Shown here: positions 45,198-55,936 of the stretch, one piece after another
How positions within the stretch are numbered: position 1 is the stretch's first letter
Layout: each line of letters begins with the position of its first letter
Assembly: GCA_020846635.1 (NCBI GenBank)
Contig: JADLDO010000028.1
Location: 744,001-808,000 of the forward strand
Source of the DNA: Caldilineaceae bacterium
Lineage (GTDB): Bacteria > Chloroflexota > Anaerolineae > Caldilineales > Caldilineaceae
Reading direction: 5' to 3'
DNA: 64,000 nt
Position numbers and translations under genes: made by a program
Notes under the pieces: generated by a model
What the model saw: the letters and a program-made list of their open reading frames with translations, nothing else
Told to the model about the DNA's origin: nothing
The model's database searches: none

Positions 45198-46844
45198 TTA
45201 GCTGATCGAGAGGTATTGCCAGAAAAGGGAGACCGATGCGTTACCGTCCCCTGTGGCGGCGGCGACACCATGTTTGGTGCCGTTGCGCACGTCGCCCGCG
45301 GCAAAGATGCCCGGCACACTGGTCTCCAACAGCAGCGGGTCCCGATCTAGAGGCCAGTTCGCCGGGCGTTTGCCATCCCGCACCAAGTCCAGCCCGGTCA
45401 GGATGTGGCCGCTCTCTGTGCGCTGGACAAAATCGCTTTGAGGTTTTTGGCCGATAAAAGCAAAGGCCGCGGCCGCAGGCAGGGTGCGGGTGTCGCCGAT
45501 CTTGCGGTTGCAGATCACGACCTCCTCAATCTGTTCGTTGCCGTGGACTTCGGTCAATTCTGTGTCAAAGACCAACTCGACCTTCGGGTGGTTTCGGATC
45601 GCTGCATCCAGATAGCGCGACCAGGTAGGTTCGCTGCCGCGCATCAACACGGTTACTTTGCTGGCATACTTGCTCAAAAAGAGAATCGCCTGCGCCGCAG
45701 AGTTGGCCCCACCGATGACCACCACCGGGCGATCCTGAAAGTTGGCGGCTTCGGTGTGGGCTGCGCCATAATAGACGCCCGCGCCGTTCCAGCGTTCGAT
45801 CCCTGGTATCTGCAAGGTCTGGAACCAAGCGCCGGTGGCGATCAGTACAATCTTGGCCGATATTTCCGCCCCATCGGAGAGCGTGATGATCTTGCTGTTG
45901 CCCTCGCTGCGGATGCTCTCTACCGTGGACGCACTGAGAATCTCGGCACCAAAGCGGCGGGCCTGCGTGACGGCGCGGCGCGTCAAATCCCCACCCGAAA
46001 TGCCGCTGGGGAAGCCGAGGAAGTTCTCGATCTTCGGACTGTTCCCGGCCTGTCCACCGGGGGCGCTGCGCTCGACGAGAAGAACTTTCAGGCCATCGCT
46101 GCTGGCATAGACCGCGGCAGAGAGCCCCGCAGGGCCGCCGCCGATGATCACGACATCATAGAAGGGATTTTCGGCACGAGTACGCAATCCGGCTTTTTCG
46201 GCCACCTGCTGCCGCGTGGGTTGTACAAGCGAAGTGCCGTCGGGGAAGAAAAGCAGTGGCATTGCCGGCTCCCCTTCCTGCACCACCGAATCGAACAGCC
46301 GCTTTGCCTCTGTGCTGCGCTCAATATCCAACCATTGGTAGGGGATCGAGTTGCGGCCCAGAAAATCCTTGATTTCGTGACAGGCGGGCGACCATTGGGC
46401 GCCGACCACGCGAATCCCTTCGTAGGGCAGGCGAACGTTGGCGCACCATTCCTCCAGCAGACCGTCAAGGACCGGGTAGAAATGTTCGTCAGGCGGGCTC
46501 CACGGCTTCATCAGATAATAGTCGAGGCCCACGTTGTTGATGGCGCTGATGGCGGCTTCCGTATCCGCATAGGCGGTTAGTAGCACCTTGCGCGCTTCTG
46601 GATAGAGCAGGGCGGCTTCTCCAAGAAACTGCACACCCGTCATCTCCGGCATACGCTGGTCGGCGATGATGAGCGCCACGCTTTCGCCGCGCTGCTGCAA
46701 TTGGCGTATGGCGTCGAGTGCAGCAGCGCCCGAATCGGCCTTGACGATCCGGTAGTCGCGGCCATATTTTTGGCGCAGGTCGCGCTCCACAGAGTTGAGT
46801 ACAACCCGATCGTCATCGACGGCAATGATTCCTGCTCTGATCAT
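45198..46844 (-). CDS. receiver / glutaredoxin-like / thioredoxin-reductase-like fusion protein
   Basis: The 548-residue protein has three parts. Residues 1-130 form a receiver domain with Asp62 (ADQRMPE) and Lys113 (MKPWS). Residues 143-220 look glutaredoxin-like, with a single Cys154 in SPACHEIKDF. Residues 228-548 are thioredoxin-reductase-like: FAD site GGGPAG (235-240), NAD(P) site VVVIGGANSA (374-383) and AAGDVRN near the C-terminus. The reductase redox CxxC (family CATC) is replaced by GAAH (360-363), so it cannot be an ordinary thioredoxin reductase. It is the last gene of the operon with 46888 and 48384 and presumably receives phosphate from those kinases. GGAGGTCACT precedes the ATG. 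Confidence 0.9.
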   Translation of the reverse strand: MIRAGIIAVDDDRVVLNSVERDLRQKYGRDYRIVKADSGAAALDAIRQLQQRGESVALIIADQRMPEMTGVQFLGEAALLYPEARKVLLTAYADTEAAISAINNVGLDYYLMKPWSPPDEHFYPVLDGLLEEWCANVRLPYEGIRVVGAQWSPACHEIKDFLGRNSIPYQWLDIERSTEAKRLFDSVVQEGEPAMPLLFFPDGTSLVQPTRQQVAEKAGLRTRAENPFYDVVIIGGGPAGLSAAVYASSDGLKVLLVERSAPGGQAGNSPKIENFLGFPSGISGGDLTRRAVTQARRFGAEILSASTVESIRSEGNSKIITLSDGAEISAKIVLIATGAWFQTLQIPGIERWNGAGVYYGAAHTEAANFQDRPVVVIGGANSAAQAILFLSKYASKVTVLMRGSEPTWSRYLDAAIRNHPKVELVFDTELTEVHGNEQIEEVVICNRKIGDTRTLPAAAAFAFIGQKPQSDFVQRTESGHILTGLDLVRDGKRPANWPLDRDPLLLETSVPGIFAAGDVRNGTKHGVAAATGDGNASVSLFWQYLSIS

Positions 46845-46887
46845 AGTGACCTCCTCCGCTCGCGTCTTGGTTGCGGGTGATCGTGGC

Positions 46888-48387
46888 TTACGGGGTCGTC
46901 GGTGGATGGAAGGGAAGGCGCACTTCAAATCGGGTTTGTCCTGGTTTTGAGTGCAGGTCGATCCTCCCCTTATGTCGTTGGACAATGATATTGTGTGAGA
47001 TATTCAGCCCCATGCCGGTGCCCTGCCCCGGCGGCTTGGTTGTATAGAATGGGTCAAATATGTTGGCCTGGATGGCCGCGGGAATCCCTGGCCCATTGTC
47101 CTCTACCTCGACGACCACCCATTCGCCTTCGCGGCGGGTACGCAAATGGATTTCGCCCTTGCCCCCCATCGCGTCGATGCTGTTGTCGATGAGGTTGGTC
47201 CAGACCTGGTTGAGTTCGTTGCCATAGGCGTCAATCAGTGGCAGATCGACTGCATAGTCCCGCTGCACCATGACGCCCGGCTGTAGTTTGCTGCGTAAGA
47301 TAATCAGCGTGTTATCCAGCCCCTCATGAAGGTTCACCATCTGGCGAGGGGCCTGATCGAGATAGCTGTACGCCTTGAGCGCACGCACAATCTCGGAGAT
47401 GCGCGCAGTGCCGTGGCCGATTTCTTCCGTGAGTCCATAGATCGTATAGCTGCATTCCAGCCATTCCATAACTGTGGTGAGTTGAGGCGGCGTAAAACCT
47501 GCCAGCAGGGCAGCCAACTCATCCCGGCTGTAGCCGAGAAGCGCAAGCGTTGGCGCGGCCAGCCACGGGTCGGGAATCGCCTGATCCGCCAACCATTCTT
47601 CCCATTCCACCTCGCGGTCGCTGCGTGTGAGCGCGTCGATATACGTGGGTTTCTTGGCGCTTTCGAGGGCGCGGTGGTCTAGCTCTAGCAGAACTGCGGC
47701 TTGCTCTTGGGTAAGACGCAGCTCACTCAATCGTAAATGGATTTCCTGAAAGCGGGCAAAGCTCGTCATCAGGTGGGCGGCTCCCCGTTGGGCTGCCGCG
47801 GCTGGATTGTTCAATTCGTGCGCAACGCCCGCGCTCAGTTTGCCCAATGTCGCCAGCTTCTCATTCTGGCGCATCATAACTTCCTGTTGCAGATACATCT
47901 TTTCCAGGTCGCGCAGTTTCTTACGCTGTAGTGAGGCGCTCAAGCGTGCATGGAGAAAGACGGGGTTGAAGGGCTTTTGTAAATAGTCTTCCGCACCCGT
48001 CTCAATACAGACGGCAGCTTTCTCAATTTCATCCACGGCAGAGATGATGATAATAGGAATATCGCGCAGTGCGCTGTCCCGTTTCATTTCGTGCAAGACC
48101 TGCATCCCGTCAACACCGGGCATCAGAAGGTCGAGCAGGACGACATCGAAGGGTTCCGCCCGCAGCATGGTGAGCGCTTGCTCGCCATCACCGGCTTGCG
48201 CCACGCTGTGGCCCTGCTGCTGAAGCAGGCGCACCAGCTTGAGCCGGTTCATGGGATAGTCATCGACAACGAGAATATGTCCTCGTTCACTATCCAATGG
48301 TGGACGGCTGCAAATGGTTTGCTCCGCGGTGTCTTGATCCGCGCTGTCTTGATTCACGCTATCTTGACTCACAGTGTCCTGGTTCAT
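46888..48387 (-). CDS. receiver-histidine kinase with repetitive N-terminus
   Basis: The 499-residue cytosolic protein begins with a 23-residue repetitive NQDTV-type sequence. A receiver domain (VVDDYPMNR, Asp near [11 protein letters not shown], then KPFNPVF) comes next. The DHp domain has a His near residue 190 ([17 protein letters not shown]), followed by a long insertion. The ATPase domain has [22 protein letters not shown] and [11 protein letters not shown]. It has no membrane segment. It overlaps the upstream hybrid kinase by 4 nt and is followed by the receiver-redox fusion 43 nt later, so the three form one operon. Confidence 0.92.
   Translation of the reverse strand: MNQDTVSQDSVNQDSADQDTAEQTICSRPPLDSERGHILVVDDYPMNRLKLVRLLQQQGHSVAQAGDGEQALTMLRAEPFDVVLLDLLMPGVDGMQVLHEMKRDSALRDIPIIIISAVDEIEKAAVCIETGAEDYLQKPFNPVFLHARLSASLQRKKLRDLEKMYLQQEVMMRQNEKLATLGKLSAGVAHELNNPAAAAQRGAAHLMTSFARFQEIHLRLSELRLTQEQAAVLLELDHRALESAKKPTYIDALTRSDREVEWEEWLADQAIPDPWLAAPTLALLGYSRDELAALLAGFTPPQLTTVMEWLECSYTIYGLTEEIGHGTARISEIVRALKAYSYLDQAPRQMVNLHEGLDNTLIILRSKLQPGVMVQRDYAVDLPLIDAYGNELNQVWTNLIDNSIDAMGGKGEIHLRTRREGEWVVVEVEDNGPGIPAAIQANIFDPFYTTKPPGQGTGMGLNISHNIIVQRHKGRIDLHSKPGQTRFEVRLPFHPPTTP
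48325..48384 (-). repeat. four tandem 15-bp repeats at the start of the receiver-kinase gene
   Basis: Codons 2-21 repeat the five-codon unit four times ([20 protein letters not shown]). Each copy spans 15 bp, so copy changes keep the frame. They overlap or abut the end of the upstream gene. Confidence 0.85.
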
Positions 48388-51300
48388 TGGGCGTTGCGAA
48401 CCTGTTCCAGTTCTGTGGCTACTTGCGAAAAGAGCATTTCCGCCTCCGCCACCAGCCCCGCGACACCGTCCATCTCGTCCTGTTGGCCGAGTGTTTCCAG
48501 GTGGGCAAAGAGCGTTGCCAGCGCGGCCGCGCCCATATCCCTGCTGCCGGACTTCAAGGTGTGCGCGGCCAGGCGCAGCGTTGACGCGTCACTGGTCGCG
48601 GCGCTCAAGCGCAACTTTTCCAGCAGGCCGGGCGCAGTCGCCAGATAACTGTCGATCATCTCCGCCAGGAATTCACGGTCGCCGCCACCCATCTCCAACA
48701 ATTCATCTAAAACGCTGTGGTCAATGCTGCCTTCTGTGCCTGTTCTGGCTGGTTGTTCGACAACGGCGAGTGCAACCTCTTGCGCTTCATTTAGGCCTGC
48801 TGCGTTGGCTGCCTGGGGCTGTACCTTGCTGATCGCTTCGACCAGGACTTCCACCCGGATCGGTTTGCTCATGTAGTCATCCATGCCCGCGGCAATGCAT
48901 ACCTCCCGGTCGCCCTGGATGGCATTAGCGGTCATGGCAATGATATGAATGGGTGGCAAACCCATCGCCTGTTCCCGGCGGCGGATGCGGCGCGTCGCCT
49001 CCAGACCGTCCATTTCGGGCATCTGCTGATCCATGAGCACCAGGTCATAAGCGTCGCGCTCCAACTTGGCGAGCGCTTCATACCCATTTTGCGCGACCTC
49101 GGCGCTGTAGCCCAGCCGGTCGAGCAATTTAAGCGCCAGTTTCTGGTTGGCTGGATAATCCTCGACCAGCAGGATGCGCAGCGGCTTGCGCTGCCCCAAT
49201 TCGCGATCAAAGACAGATTTGGCCGCCTCCTGCTGGGGCATGATCCGCACAGGTTGGCCGGAGAAAATTGAGACGAGGATATTAAATAGACGAGAGGGTT
49301 TGATCGGTTTGGTCAGGTAGGCGGCAAAGAGGCTGTTCGTTTCATTGCCATCGTGCCGCCCGCTCGAAGTCAGCATGACCAGCGGCAGATCGCGAACCGG
49401 CCCCGGCAGCCGGCGAATGCGCTGCGCCAGCTCGATGCCGTTGACTTCGGGCATCTCCATATCCAGAATCGCCAGATCAAAGCGCTCGCCCTCCTCAAGC
49501 CATTGCAATGCCTCAACAGGCATCGCGGTTTCGCTTGACCCCATTCTCCAGGATTCAGCGTTGAGGCGCAGGATGCGGCGGTTGGTGGCGTTGTCATCGA
49601 CAATCAGGATGCGCTTGCCATGCAGAACGGGCTGCACTTCGTGGAGATAGGCGCGTTTGGGCGCAGGGGCCGTCAATGCGCCAATTGTGAAATGGAACTT
49701 TGAGCCCCGGCCCAATTCGCTTTCCACCCACATGGTTCCGCCCATCAATTCGCTCAACCGCTTGCTGATGACAAGACCCAGCCCCGTACCCCCATAGCGG
49801 CGTGTGACCGATGCATCCACTTGGCTAAATGATTGGAAAAGCCGGTCGCACCGTTCGGCAGGAATACCGATGCCTGTGTCGCGCACAGTGAAGTGAAGTT
49901 GTACCGGCAGACCGGCCACATTCTCCGGCTCTCTGCCGTTCTCTGTGCCATTCTCTCTGCCATTCCCAGGCCCTTGACCCTCCTCTCCTGGCGCGACCCG
50001 GATCGTCAATACCACTTCGCCCTTTTCGGTAAACTTGATGGCGTTGCTAAGCAGGTTGATCAAGATTTGGCGCAGGCGTGTCGTGTCGCCAACAATCGCC
50101 TCCGGCACAGGCTCATAGATCAGATAGGCCAGGTCCAGCCCCTTGTCTGCTGCCTTCGGTGCCACCAGGTCGAGGGCGCGCTCGACGCACTCGCGCAGGT
50201 CAAACGCATGGCTCTCTAGCTCCAGCCGGTCGGCCTCTATCTTGGAAAAGTCCAAAATATCGTTGATGATGGTGAGTAGGGCATCGCCACTCTGGTGGAT
50301 CGTCTCGGCATAATCTGCCTGTTCGGGCGTCAATTCGGAATCCAGCAATAGACTCGTCATGCCGATGACCGAGTTCATGGGCGTGCGGATTTCGTGGCTC
50401 ATCGTCGCCAAGAAGGAGCTTTTGGCTGCGTTGGCGGCTTCGGCGGCAAGTTTTGCTTGTTCCGCTTCGGCAAAGAGGCGCAGGTTTTCCAGGGCAGATG
50501 CGACTGCCGAAGCGACCTGCATCAACAGTCCAATATCGCCGTCGCTATAGGCATCTACTTTGTTATGACCGACGGTGATCAGACCAATCACATCACTGAC
50601 CACCATCATGGGGGCTGTCAGGGTCGAGCGTATCCCCTCTGCCGCCAGTTGCTCGGCATCAAAGAGCTTGAGCTTTGTCACGTCTGGTGAGCTGAAGAGA
50701 CGCTTATCGAAGATGACCCCTTCGGCGATGGAATTCTTGATGGGACATTGGATCAGAAAATCGACTTCCTCCCCCTGGTCGAACAGAACCGTAATATCCT
50801 GTAGCTGGTTCTCTTTGTCTATAATCGCCACACAGACATGATCGGCAGGCACAATCTGTCGTGTGTAATTGGTGAGAATTGCCATCAACTCACCCTGTTT
50901 GCTGGCGCGGTTGATCTGCTGGCTCATCTCGTTGAGCAGCGCCAGCCGTTGCGCCTGCTCCTGGGCCTCTGTGACCAGGCGAGCATTATCAAGCGCCAGC
51001 GACGCTAATTCGGCAAAGCGGGCCAGCAGTTCCACCTCAGCCTCGCCAAAGGTGCGCTCCGACGCCAGTTCATAGGCCATGCCGATGGCCCCGACCACCT
51101 CGTCATCTGATTTGATGGGGACTGCGGCAGCCGAGGAGATGAGGTTATATTCAAACTTCGCTGAGCGCGTTTCCCAGGAGTCATAATCGCCGACCACCAG
51201 CGGGTTGCCCGTCTCCCACACCTGGCCTGCCACACCCTCGCCCCGCTTCAGACGAAGGCCGATTTTCTCGGTAAAGACACCCACGCCCACTTTTTGCTCG

Positions 51301-52340
51301 ATCTCGTCTCCGCCTGCTGTGCGTAGATAGACAAAGCTGTGCGTCGTGCCCAACAGTTGACCGGCGCGCGTGATAATCGCCTGGAGCAGATCTTCCAGAT
51401 TATGGCGTCGCAGCAGCCCCAAAGTGGTCGCATGCAGCGCTGCCAGATAGCCGTTCTGTCGTTGCAGCGTCTCCTCGACTTCTTTGCGGGACGTGATGTC
51501 GAGGACAAAACTGCGAATGCGTCCGGTGTTCGGCACCCAACGCAGCGTCTGTTGAAACCAGCGGCCATTCACCTTGCGCTCGCGCATGAAGGTCTGCTTG
51601 GGGCTTGTACGCACCTGCTCAACGATGGCCGGCAAATCGGCCAGGATTGGCGATGCGTCGCCGCTGCTGTCACACCCAGGAAACATCTCGACCGCGCTGG
51701 GGTTGCGATAATGGACGCGCCCCTCCAAATCGATCTCGACGATTCCCGACGGGTTCATTTCCGGGAAAGTCGCCATGCGTGCCAGTTCATCGGTCGCCTG
51801 GTGGAACTGCTGTGTCTGCTGCCGCCGGTCAAAGGCCATTGCCAGGTAGGTGGCCCAAATGCCTGCCAGCGCAATGTCCTCGTCGTCAAAGCCGCGCAGG
51901 CGGCTTGTGCCCAGCGTCAGCACGCCCAGCACCTTGCCATGTGCCTCCAGCGGAAGAAGAAGGAGGGTGGAGAGCGAGCCATCCCACATCGCCGGGTCCT
52001 CCTGGCGCGGGACTTCCGCGCGCGCCAGATCAGGCGCGTTGAGTAAATGCCAGTGGCGCTCCTGGAGCACTGTAGAGATAAGGTCTTGCTTCAGGGGGTG
52101 GCGTATATCCGGGAGCGGCGGCACATGCGCGCGCGTCTCCACAACGATTTGCAGGCGGTAGCTCTGCTCGTCGCTCTCAAGCAGGGCCACGGTCGCACGC
52201 TCAAGGTCGAGCAGCGTGGCAATGCTTGAGAGCGAAGCGTTCAGCAAGGAGTGAACATCGGTGCTCGTCGCGGCAATGTGCGCTAGCTCATAGGCCGCGT
52301 CTTGGTGCGTCACGTTCCGATCGATTAGTTTCTGTGCCAT
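48384..52340 (-). CDS. large hybrid histidine kinase (GAF-PAS-GAF-GAF-HisKA-HATPase-REC-REC-HPt)
   Basis: The 1318-residue cytosolic protein contains, in order, a GAF domain (about 20-160), PAS (170-280), two further GAF domains (300-460 and 470-630), DHp with His near 649 ([18 protein letters not shown]), HATPase (760-905), two receivers ([26 protein letters not shown]) and an HPt domain with His near 1260 ([10 protein letters not shown]). The ATPase domain has a low-complexity NGRE-type insertion near residue 800. GAF/PAS arrays suggest sensing of small ligands or redox/light. The start at 52340 (MAQKLIDRN) follows GAGGTGGG. It is first in the operon; phosphate can pass to the downstream receivers. 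Confidence 0.93.
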   Translation of the reverse strand: MAQKLIDRNVTHQDAAYELAHIAATSTDVHSLLNASLSSIATLLDLERATVALLESDEQSYRLQIVVETRAHVPPLPDIRHPLKQDLISTVLQERHWHLLNAPDLARAEVPRQEDPAMWDGSLSTLLLLPLEAHGKVLGVLTLGTSRLRGFDDEDIALAGIWATYLAMAFDRRQQTQQFHQATDELARMATFPEMNPSGIVEIDLEGRVHYRNPSAVEMFPGCDSSGDASPILADLPAIVEQVRTSPKQTFMRERKVNGRWFQQTLRWVPNTGRIRSFVLDITSRKEVEETLQRQNGYLAALHATTLGLLRRHNLEDLLQAIITRAGQLLGTTHSFVYLRTAGGDEIEQKVGVGVFTEKIGLRLKRGEGVAGQVWETGNPLVVGDYDSWETRSAKFEYNLISSAAAVPIKSDDEVVGAIGMAYELASERTFGEAEVELLARFAELASLALDNARLVTEAQEQAQRLALLNEMSQQINRASKQGELMAILTNYTRQIVPADHVCVAIIDKENQLQDITVLFDQGEEVDFLIQCPIKNSIAEGVIFDKRLFSSPDVTKLKLFDAEQLAAEGIRSTLTAPMMVVSDVIGLITVGHNKVDAYSDGDIGLLMQVASAVASALENLRLFAEAEQAKLAAEAANAAKSSFLATMSHEIRTPMNSVIGMTSLLLDSELTPEQADYAETIHQSGDALLTIINDILDFSKIEADRLELESHAFDLRECVERALDLVAPKAADKGLDLAYLIYEPVPEAIVGDTTRLRQILINLLSNAIKFTEKGEVVLTIRVAPGEEGQGPGNGRENGTENGREPENVAGLPVQLHFTVRDTGIGIPAERCDRLFQSFSQVDASVTRRYGGTGLGLVISKRLSELMGGTMWVESELGRGSKFHFTIGALTAPAPKRAYLHEVQPVLHGKRILIVDDNATNRRILRLNAESWRMGSSETAMPVEALQWLEEGERFDLAILDMEMPEVNGIELAQRIRRLPGPVRDLPLVMLTSSGRHDGNETNSLFAAYLTKPIKPSRLFNILVSIFSGQPVRIMPQQEAAKSVFDRELGQRKPLRILLVEDYPANQKLALKLLDRLGYSAEVAQNGYEALAKLERDAYDLVLMDQQMPEMDGLEATRRIRRREQAMGLPPIHIIAMTANAIQGDREVCIAAGMDDYMSKPIRVEVLVEAISKVQPQAANAAGLNEAQEVALAVVEQPARTGTEGSIDHSVLDELLEMGGGDREFLAEMIDSYLATAPGLLEKLRLSAATSDASTLRLAAHTLKSGSRDMGAAALATLFAHLETLGQQDEMDGVAGLVAEAEMLFSQVATELEQVRNAQ
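49929..49964 (-). repeat. three 12-bp repeats inside the hybrid kinase ATPase domain
   Basis: AATGGCAGAGAG, AATGGCACAGAG and AACGGCAGAGAG follow one another on the minus strand and encode [12 protein letters not shown]. They create an insertion between the ATPase N box and the G1 motif and keep the frame. Confidence 0.8.
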
Positions 52341-52572
52341 TACCCACCTCGGATTCACCGCCAGTGCGGAAAACACACGGTCAGCAACGATATCGACACA
52401 TTTGCGTGGCTAGGCTGCATCGCTTCATCGTGCAACCGGCAGCCAACTTATTCTGCAATTCGGGAAGCCATCATATGGAAGCCGTGGGGAAAGCGATACT
52501 CATTGTACACCTGTGCGCGGCACTTCGCAACGTTATGTTTTTTCTGGGGTATATCTCACGCTAGGGGTGCAA

Positions 52573-52619
52573 AAACCCCACTGTTCCCTCCCCAACCTGG
52601 GGAGGGAACAGTGGGGTTT
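52573..52619 (-). terminator. intrinsic terminator downstream of the TauE-type permease
   Basis: Arms AAACCCCACTGTTCCCTCCCC (52573-52593) and its exact complement (52599-52619) form a 21-bp stem with a 5-nt loop. On the minus strand GTGGGGTTTTTGC follows, giving the T-tract. It lies 32 nt after the stop at 52651. The remaining part of the 52341-52650 gap shows nothing else and should hold the hybrid-kinase promoter. Confidence 0.85.
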
Positions 52620-52650
52620 CTGTGGGACGACAACCCGTTTGATCTTTATC

Positions 52651-53412
52651 CTAGCGGATGAGATAGATGATGGCGACGATCACACCTACGCTGACGACAA
52701 TCCAGCGTAGAACGTTGGGCTGGATGCGCCCCGCCAATCTCCCTCCCAATGCCCCTCCCGCCAGCGCGGCCACAGCCATGACAAGCGCAGCCGGCCAAAG
52801 AACCTGCCCGGAAAAGAGAAAGAATAAGGCCGCAGCCGTGTTGACGCTGAAAGAAATGATCTGTTTGAGCGCATTCAAGCGGGTGAGCGTGTCTTCCAGC
52901 ACCAGCCCCAGCGTGGCAAGGACAATCACACTCAGCCCTGCGCCAAAGTAGCCCCCATAGATCGCAGCCAGAAAGACCGGCCCGGCTGCAATCCAGAGAT
53001 GCTCACCCCCAGCCCCGGCGTGTTGGGTGCGCTGGACAACCCACTTACGTAGCTGGGTCTGAAAGGCGAGCAGCCCCGCGGCCAACAAGATCAGATAAGG
53101 GACCAGTTCGCCGAAGAGCCGCTCATTGGTATTGAGCAGAAGCAGTCCGCCCACAATGCCACCGGCAACGGCAGTGGGGACCAGCAGCCAAAGCCGTCGT
53201 TCTTGGCCGCGCAGGTCATTGGCCTGCGCCAGCGTGGCCCCAAAATAGCCGGGGCAGAGGGCAACGGTGTTGGTGATGTTGGCGACCACGGCAGGTATGC
53301 CGATGGCGGTCAGCATCGGAAAGGTAATGAGGGTGCCGCCACCCGCCAGGGCATTAACCATGCCCGCAGCCAACGCGGCCAACGCAATGAGAACAAAGTC
53401 AAAGGGTGTCAC
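52651..53412 (-). CDS. TauE/SafE family anion permease
   Basis: The 253-residue membrane protein starts [25 protein letters not shown], the family N-terminus. It then has about eight hydrophobic helices with the second-half repeat ([21 protein letters not shown]). Members export sulfite, sulfoacetate or other organic anions. The proposed start is GTG at 53412, because the longer frame to 53529 overlaps the aminotransferase and adds 39 non-family residues. It begins 5 nt after the aminotransferase stop, so the genes are co-transcribed. Confidence 0.8.
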   Translation of the reverse strand: MTPFDFVLIALAALAAGMVNALAGGGTLITFPMLTAIGIPAVVANITNTVALCPGYFGATLAQANDLRGQERRLWLLVPTAVAGGIVGGLLLLNTNERLFGELVPYLILLAAGLLAFQTQLRKWVVQRTQHAGAGGEHLWIAAGPVFLAAIYGGYFGAGLSVIVLATLGLVLEDTLTRLNALKQIISFSVNTAAALFFLFSGQVLWPAALVMAVAALAGGALGGRLAGRIQPNVLRWIVVSVGVIVAIIYLIR

Positions 53413-53416
53413 AAGT

Positions 53417-54784
53417 CTATAGCCATCTGCGTGCGTTGTTCTCTTGTGTGCAATAGGCCGCCAGCACCTTGTTGATGCCGTGGGCAATGCGGTCACAGTC
53501 ATTAGGTGAGTACCATTGATTGAGCCCAATGGTCACCATGCGCGCAAAGAGGTCATCGGCCACAGGGCAAAGACCGCGGCTGTAATCCAGCGCTTGGCTC
53601 GCGTCGTTGAAGGGCTGGTCGTTGGGCATGGTTCCCGTTTTCAGGGTAATGGGGAACATATCGGCGTAGATGTGCCAGTCGGGACGCGCGTTGGCCCCGC
53701 GGATGCCCGCGCCGATCCCTTCGGCGGCAAGCGCCTTGACGATCTGCGTGCCAAGTTCTGCGGTAGCGGGGAAGAAGCGCAGCGTGTAGCCGATCTCCCC
53801 CTGAGCGTCGTTTAGCTTCTGCGGCGTGATCTCCGAGAAGGTGTGCAGTTGGCCCAGGATACGCATCTTGACCGTGTGAAAACGCTGCACGATGCTGTCG
53901 AGCTTCTCCAGTTGCACAACGTCTACCGCGGCTTCCAGTTCGGACATGCGATAGTTGGTACCGTTAAAGAGTTCGCCCGGATAGCGTGGTGGGGCAAAGC
54001 GATCTTTGCGCCACAGCCCTCCTGCCTCGGCAAACTGGTTGATACGCTCCCACAAACGTTCGTCGTCTGTGATGACCAAGCCACCTTCGCCGCCCCCAAT
54101 AATCTTATAGGCGGAAATGCTAAAGCAGCCGATGTCACCCAGCGTCCCCACGCGACGACCCTGATAGCGGCCCCCTGGCGACTGGGCGCAATCCTCGATG
54201 ACCTTGAGCCCATGTTGTTGGGCAATGGCGATGATCGGAGCCAAATCGCAAATGCTGCCCATGACATGGGTCGGCGCGATGGCAACGGTGCGCGGCGTGA
54301 TCAGCGCTTCTATCTGGGTGGGATCCATGTGCAGCGACTCGTCCACATCGCAGAAAATGGGCACACCTTTGGCGGCGACGACCGTTGCCGCGGTGGCATA
54401 GAAGCCAATGGCGGGCACGATCACCTCTGTTCCCGGCCCTACTCCAGCGGCAACCATCGCGCAGTGCAGCGCGGCAGTACCGGAACTGACGCCGAGGGCA
54501 TAGTTCACGCCGAATTGGGCGCGTGCCAGTGCCTCAAACGCCGCGCCTTTGGTGTTGGGTGGCCTGGAGGTGGCGTATTTGGAAAGGGTGGGGCCGCTGC
54601 CCAGATCTGCCACGTCAATCACGCTGCGGATGCGCTCAATCGCCTCGTCGCTAAAGCCAAAACGTTCGGCAATCGAGATGAATTCTTCAATGCCAATCTT
54701 GGGTTGGGGCTGACCTTCCATGCCGGGGAAGGCTTGGGGGCCGCCATGCAGCGCCAATGTTTCGCGCGCGGTGGATGTGACCAT
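53417..54784 (-). CDS. DegT/DnrJ/EryC1/StrS-type aminotransferase
   Basis: The 455-residue PLP enzyme has the family landmarks: [42 protein letters not shown] (Asp198) and the Schiff-base Lys227 in [15 protein letters not shown]. The subgroup usually transaminates nucleotide-linked keto-sugars, or 3-amino-5-hydroxybenzoate-type precursors, using Gln or Glu. The N-terminal 75 residues are longer than the minimal enzyme. AACAGGAGACC lies upstream of the start. No sugar-nucleotide dehydratase is next to it, so the pathway is uncertain; the downstream TauE permease may be linked. Confidence 0.9.
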   Translation of the reverse strand: MVTSTARETLALHGGPQAFPGMEGQPQPKIGIEEFISIAERFGFSDEAIERIRSVIDVADLGSGPTLSKYATSRPPNTKGAAFEALARAQFGVNYALGVSSGTAALHCAMVAAGVGPGTEVIVPAIGFYATAATVVAAKGVPIFCDVDESLHMDPTQIEALITPRTVAIAPTHVMGSICDLAPIIAIAQQHGLKVIEDCAQSPGGRYQGRRVGTLGDIGCFSISAYKIIGGGEGGLVITDDERLWERINQFAEAGGLWRKDRFAPPRYPGELFNGTNYRMSELEAAVDVVQLEKLDSIVQRFHTVKMRILGQLHTFSEITPQKLNDAQGEIGYTLRFFPATAELGTQIVKALAAEGIGAGIRGANARPDWHIYADMFPITLKTGTMPNDQPFNDASQALDYSRGLCPVADDLFARMVTIGLNQWYSPNDCDRIAHGINKVLAAYCTQENNARRWL

Positions 54785-54816
54785 CAGGGTCTCCTGTTCT
54801 TGGGTGCTGGTGTAAT

Positions 54817-54846
54817 CCTCGCAGAGGCTTATAAGCTTCCGCGAGG
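54817..54846. repeat. dispersed hairpin, divergent copy 6
   Basis: CCTCGCAGAGGCTT and AAGCTTCCGCGAGG form a 14-bp arm pair with two mismatches and an AT loop. The arm sequence is a variant of the CCCTCCCGGAAGC family. It lies 13 nt after the deacetylase stop (minus strand). Confidence 0.65.
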
Positions 54847-54858
54847 GTGGTCTAGCTA

Positions 54859-55722
54859 TTACGCGGGCTGGCCTTGCATCGCCCGCTGCCATTCGGCCTC
54901 GTAGGTGGTGGCTGTCATGCCCAACTCGCGTATATAGGCAAAGGTTCGTTTGAGCATCTGCATCTCCGGGTCAAAGCGGTGGAGCGACCAGGGATGCCAA
55001 ATGAGTGAGACAAAGGGTAATTGTAGCGCAATGGCGCGGTCAATGAAGAGTTTGTTCATGGCAAATTCTTCTTCCGGCGTGTTGATGGGGCCGAGGCGGA
55101 TCGCTTCGGGCATGGGCGAGGGCCACGCCAGGATGCGGCGTACATCCACCGTCAAGTTGTGCGCTTTGAGCAGATTCTCATGCCAGCCATGACCCGGCAG
55201 TTCCCATAGAGCGGGCTGCCCTTCCTCGGCATAGGTGAATGGCGTGGTGAGCAAGGCGGGGATGGTGGTTTCTGGCCCCCAGAGTAATGAACTGACATAG
55301 GCAAAGCCCGCATCAGCAACCGTATCCACAAGCCATTTGTCGCCGCGCAGCGCGTTGTGGAAGCCGCAGCCAGGTCGCAGCCCGACACAGGGACGTTGAA
55401 AGGTCTGCTCCACATACTCTTTGCCCAGGCGAATTTCGCGTGCGCGCGTCTCTTGGTCGGGGGTCTTGCCACAGAAGGGATGATCGCGCAGGATGATGTG
55501 CGAATAGGTGTGCGAGGCGATTTCAAAGGCGTCTACATCGCCCAAGAGCGCGCGGTATTCTGCGCCTTCTTCCTGCAGCCGTTTACCGACGATGAAAAAG
55601 GTGCCGGGGAGATCGAATTGTTCATGGACGGCGCGGATCGTTTTGCAGGCAGCAAGACAGTCGCCGGCTTTCTCCGTGTCATAGGCGGCGATGTAACGGG
55701 TGTTTATGGATGGAGGGGTCAT
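54859..55722 (-). CDS. polysaccharide deacetylase (NodB-like) family protein
   Basis: The 287-residue protein has an Asp in AAYDTEKAGD (Asp15) and the metal motif FEIASHTYSH (His71, His75), followed by PGCGFHN in the fourth conserved motif. A WELPGHGWHE and LIWHPWSLHRF motif complete the site. It would deacetylate an N- or O-acetylated polysaccharide; no signal peptide is visible, so it may act in the cytosol or be exported by other means. It is 74 nt upstream of the aminotransferase, with a hairpin between. Confidence 0.86.
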   Translation of the reverse strand: MTPPSINTRYIAAYDTEKAGDCLAACKTIRAVHEQFDLPGTFFIVGKRLQEEGAEYRALLGDVDAFEIASHTYSHIILRDHPFCGKTPDQETRAREIRLGKEYVEQTFQRPCVGLRPGCGFHNALRGDKWLVDTVADAGFAYVSSLLWGPETTIPALLTTPFTYAEEGQPALWELPGHGWHENLLKAHNLTVDVRRILAWPSPMPEAIRLGPINTPEEEFAMNKLFIDRAIALQLPFVSLIWHPWSLHRFDPEMQMLKRTFAYIRELGMTATTYEAEWQRAMQGQPA

Positions 55723-55765
55723 GGATCAGTTTCTCGTGATTGGTTGAAGGGTTAACAGAGGGTGA

Positions 55766-55864
55766 TTACTTGCCATAGCCCAGGCGCAGACCTTCCACGA
55801 GATAGGGCTGAAAGATCTGAAAGACAATACTGAGTACCAGAAGGGGCAGCACAAAAATGATTCT
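55766..55864 (-). pseudogene. possible remnant of a binding-protein-dependent ABC permease C-terminus
   Basis: On the minus strand this stretch reads RIIFVLPLLVLSIVF then QIFQPYLVEGLRLGYGK followed by a stop. This resembles the last 30 residues of MalG/MalF-type permeases (hydrophobic helix, then Q...VEGL..G). Upstream of it the similarity ends, and no start codon fits. It is too short for a gene, so a decayed fragment is the simplest explanation. The match is by eye only. Confidence 0.35.
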
Positions 55865-55936
55865 AGCACAAGCAAAGGGACTGTCAAACGAAAAAATTCC
55901 ACACAGGTCATCAGAGTTGCCATACCGGCCATCTCA

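Noticed and set aside
45405..46580. Long plus-strand open frame (391 codons)
   Set aside because: It is antisense to the receiver-redox fusion and shows no recognisable domain.
53843..54904. Plus-strand open frame of 353 codons
   Set aside because: It is antisense to the DegT-type aminotransferase with the Lys227 motif; the product looks like compositional noise.
55726..55932. 68-codon minus-strand frame rich in Phe, Leu and Cys
   Set aside because: The reading frame differs from the permease-like one and its composition resembles a shifted reading of that remnant.
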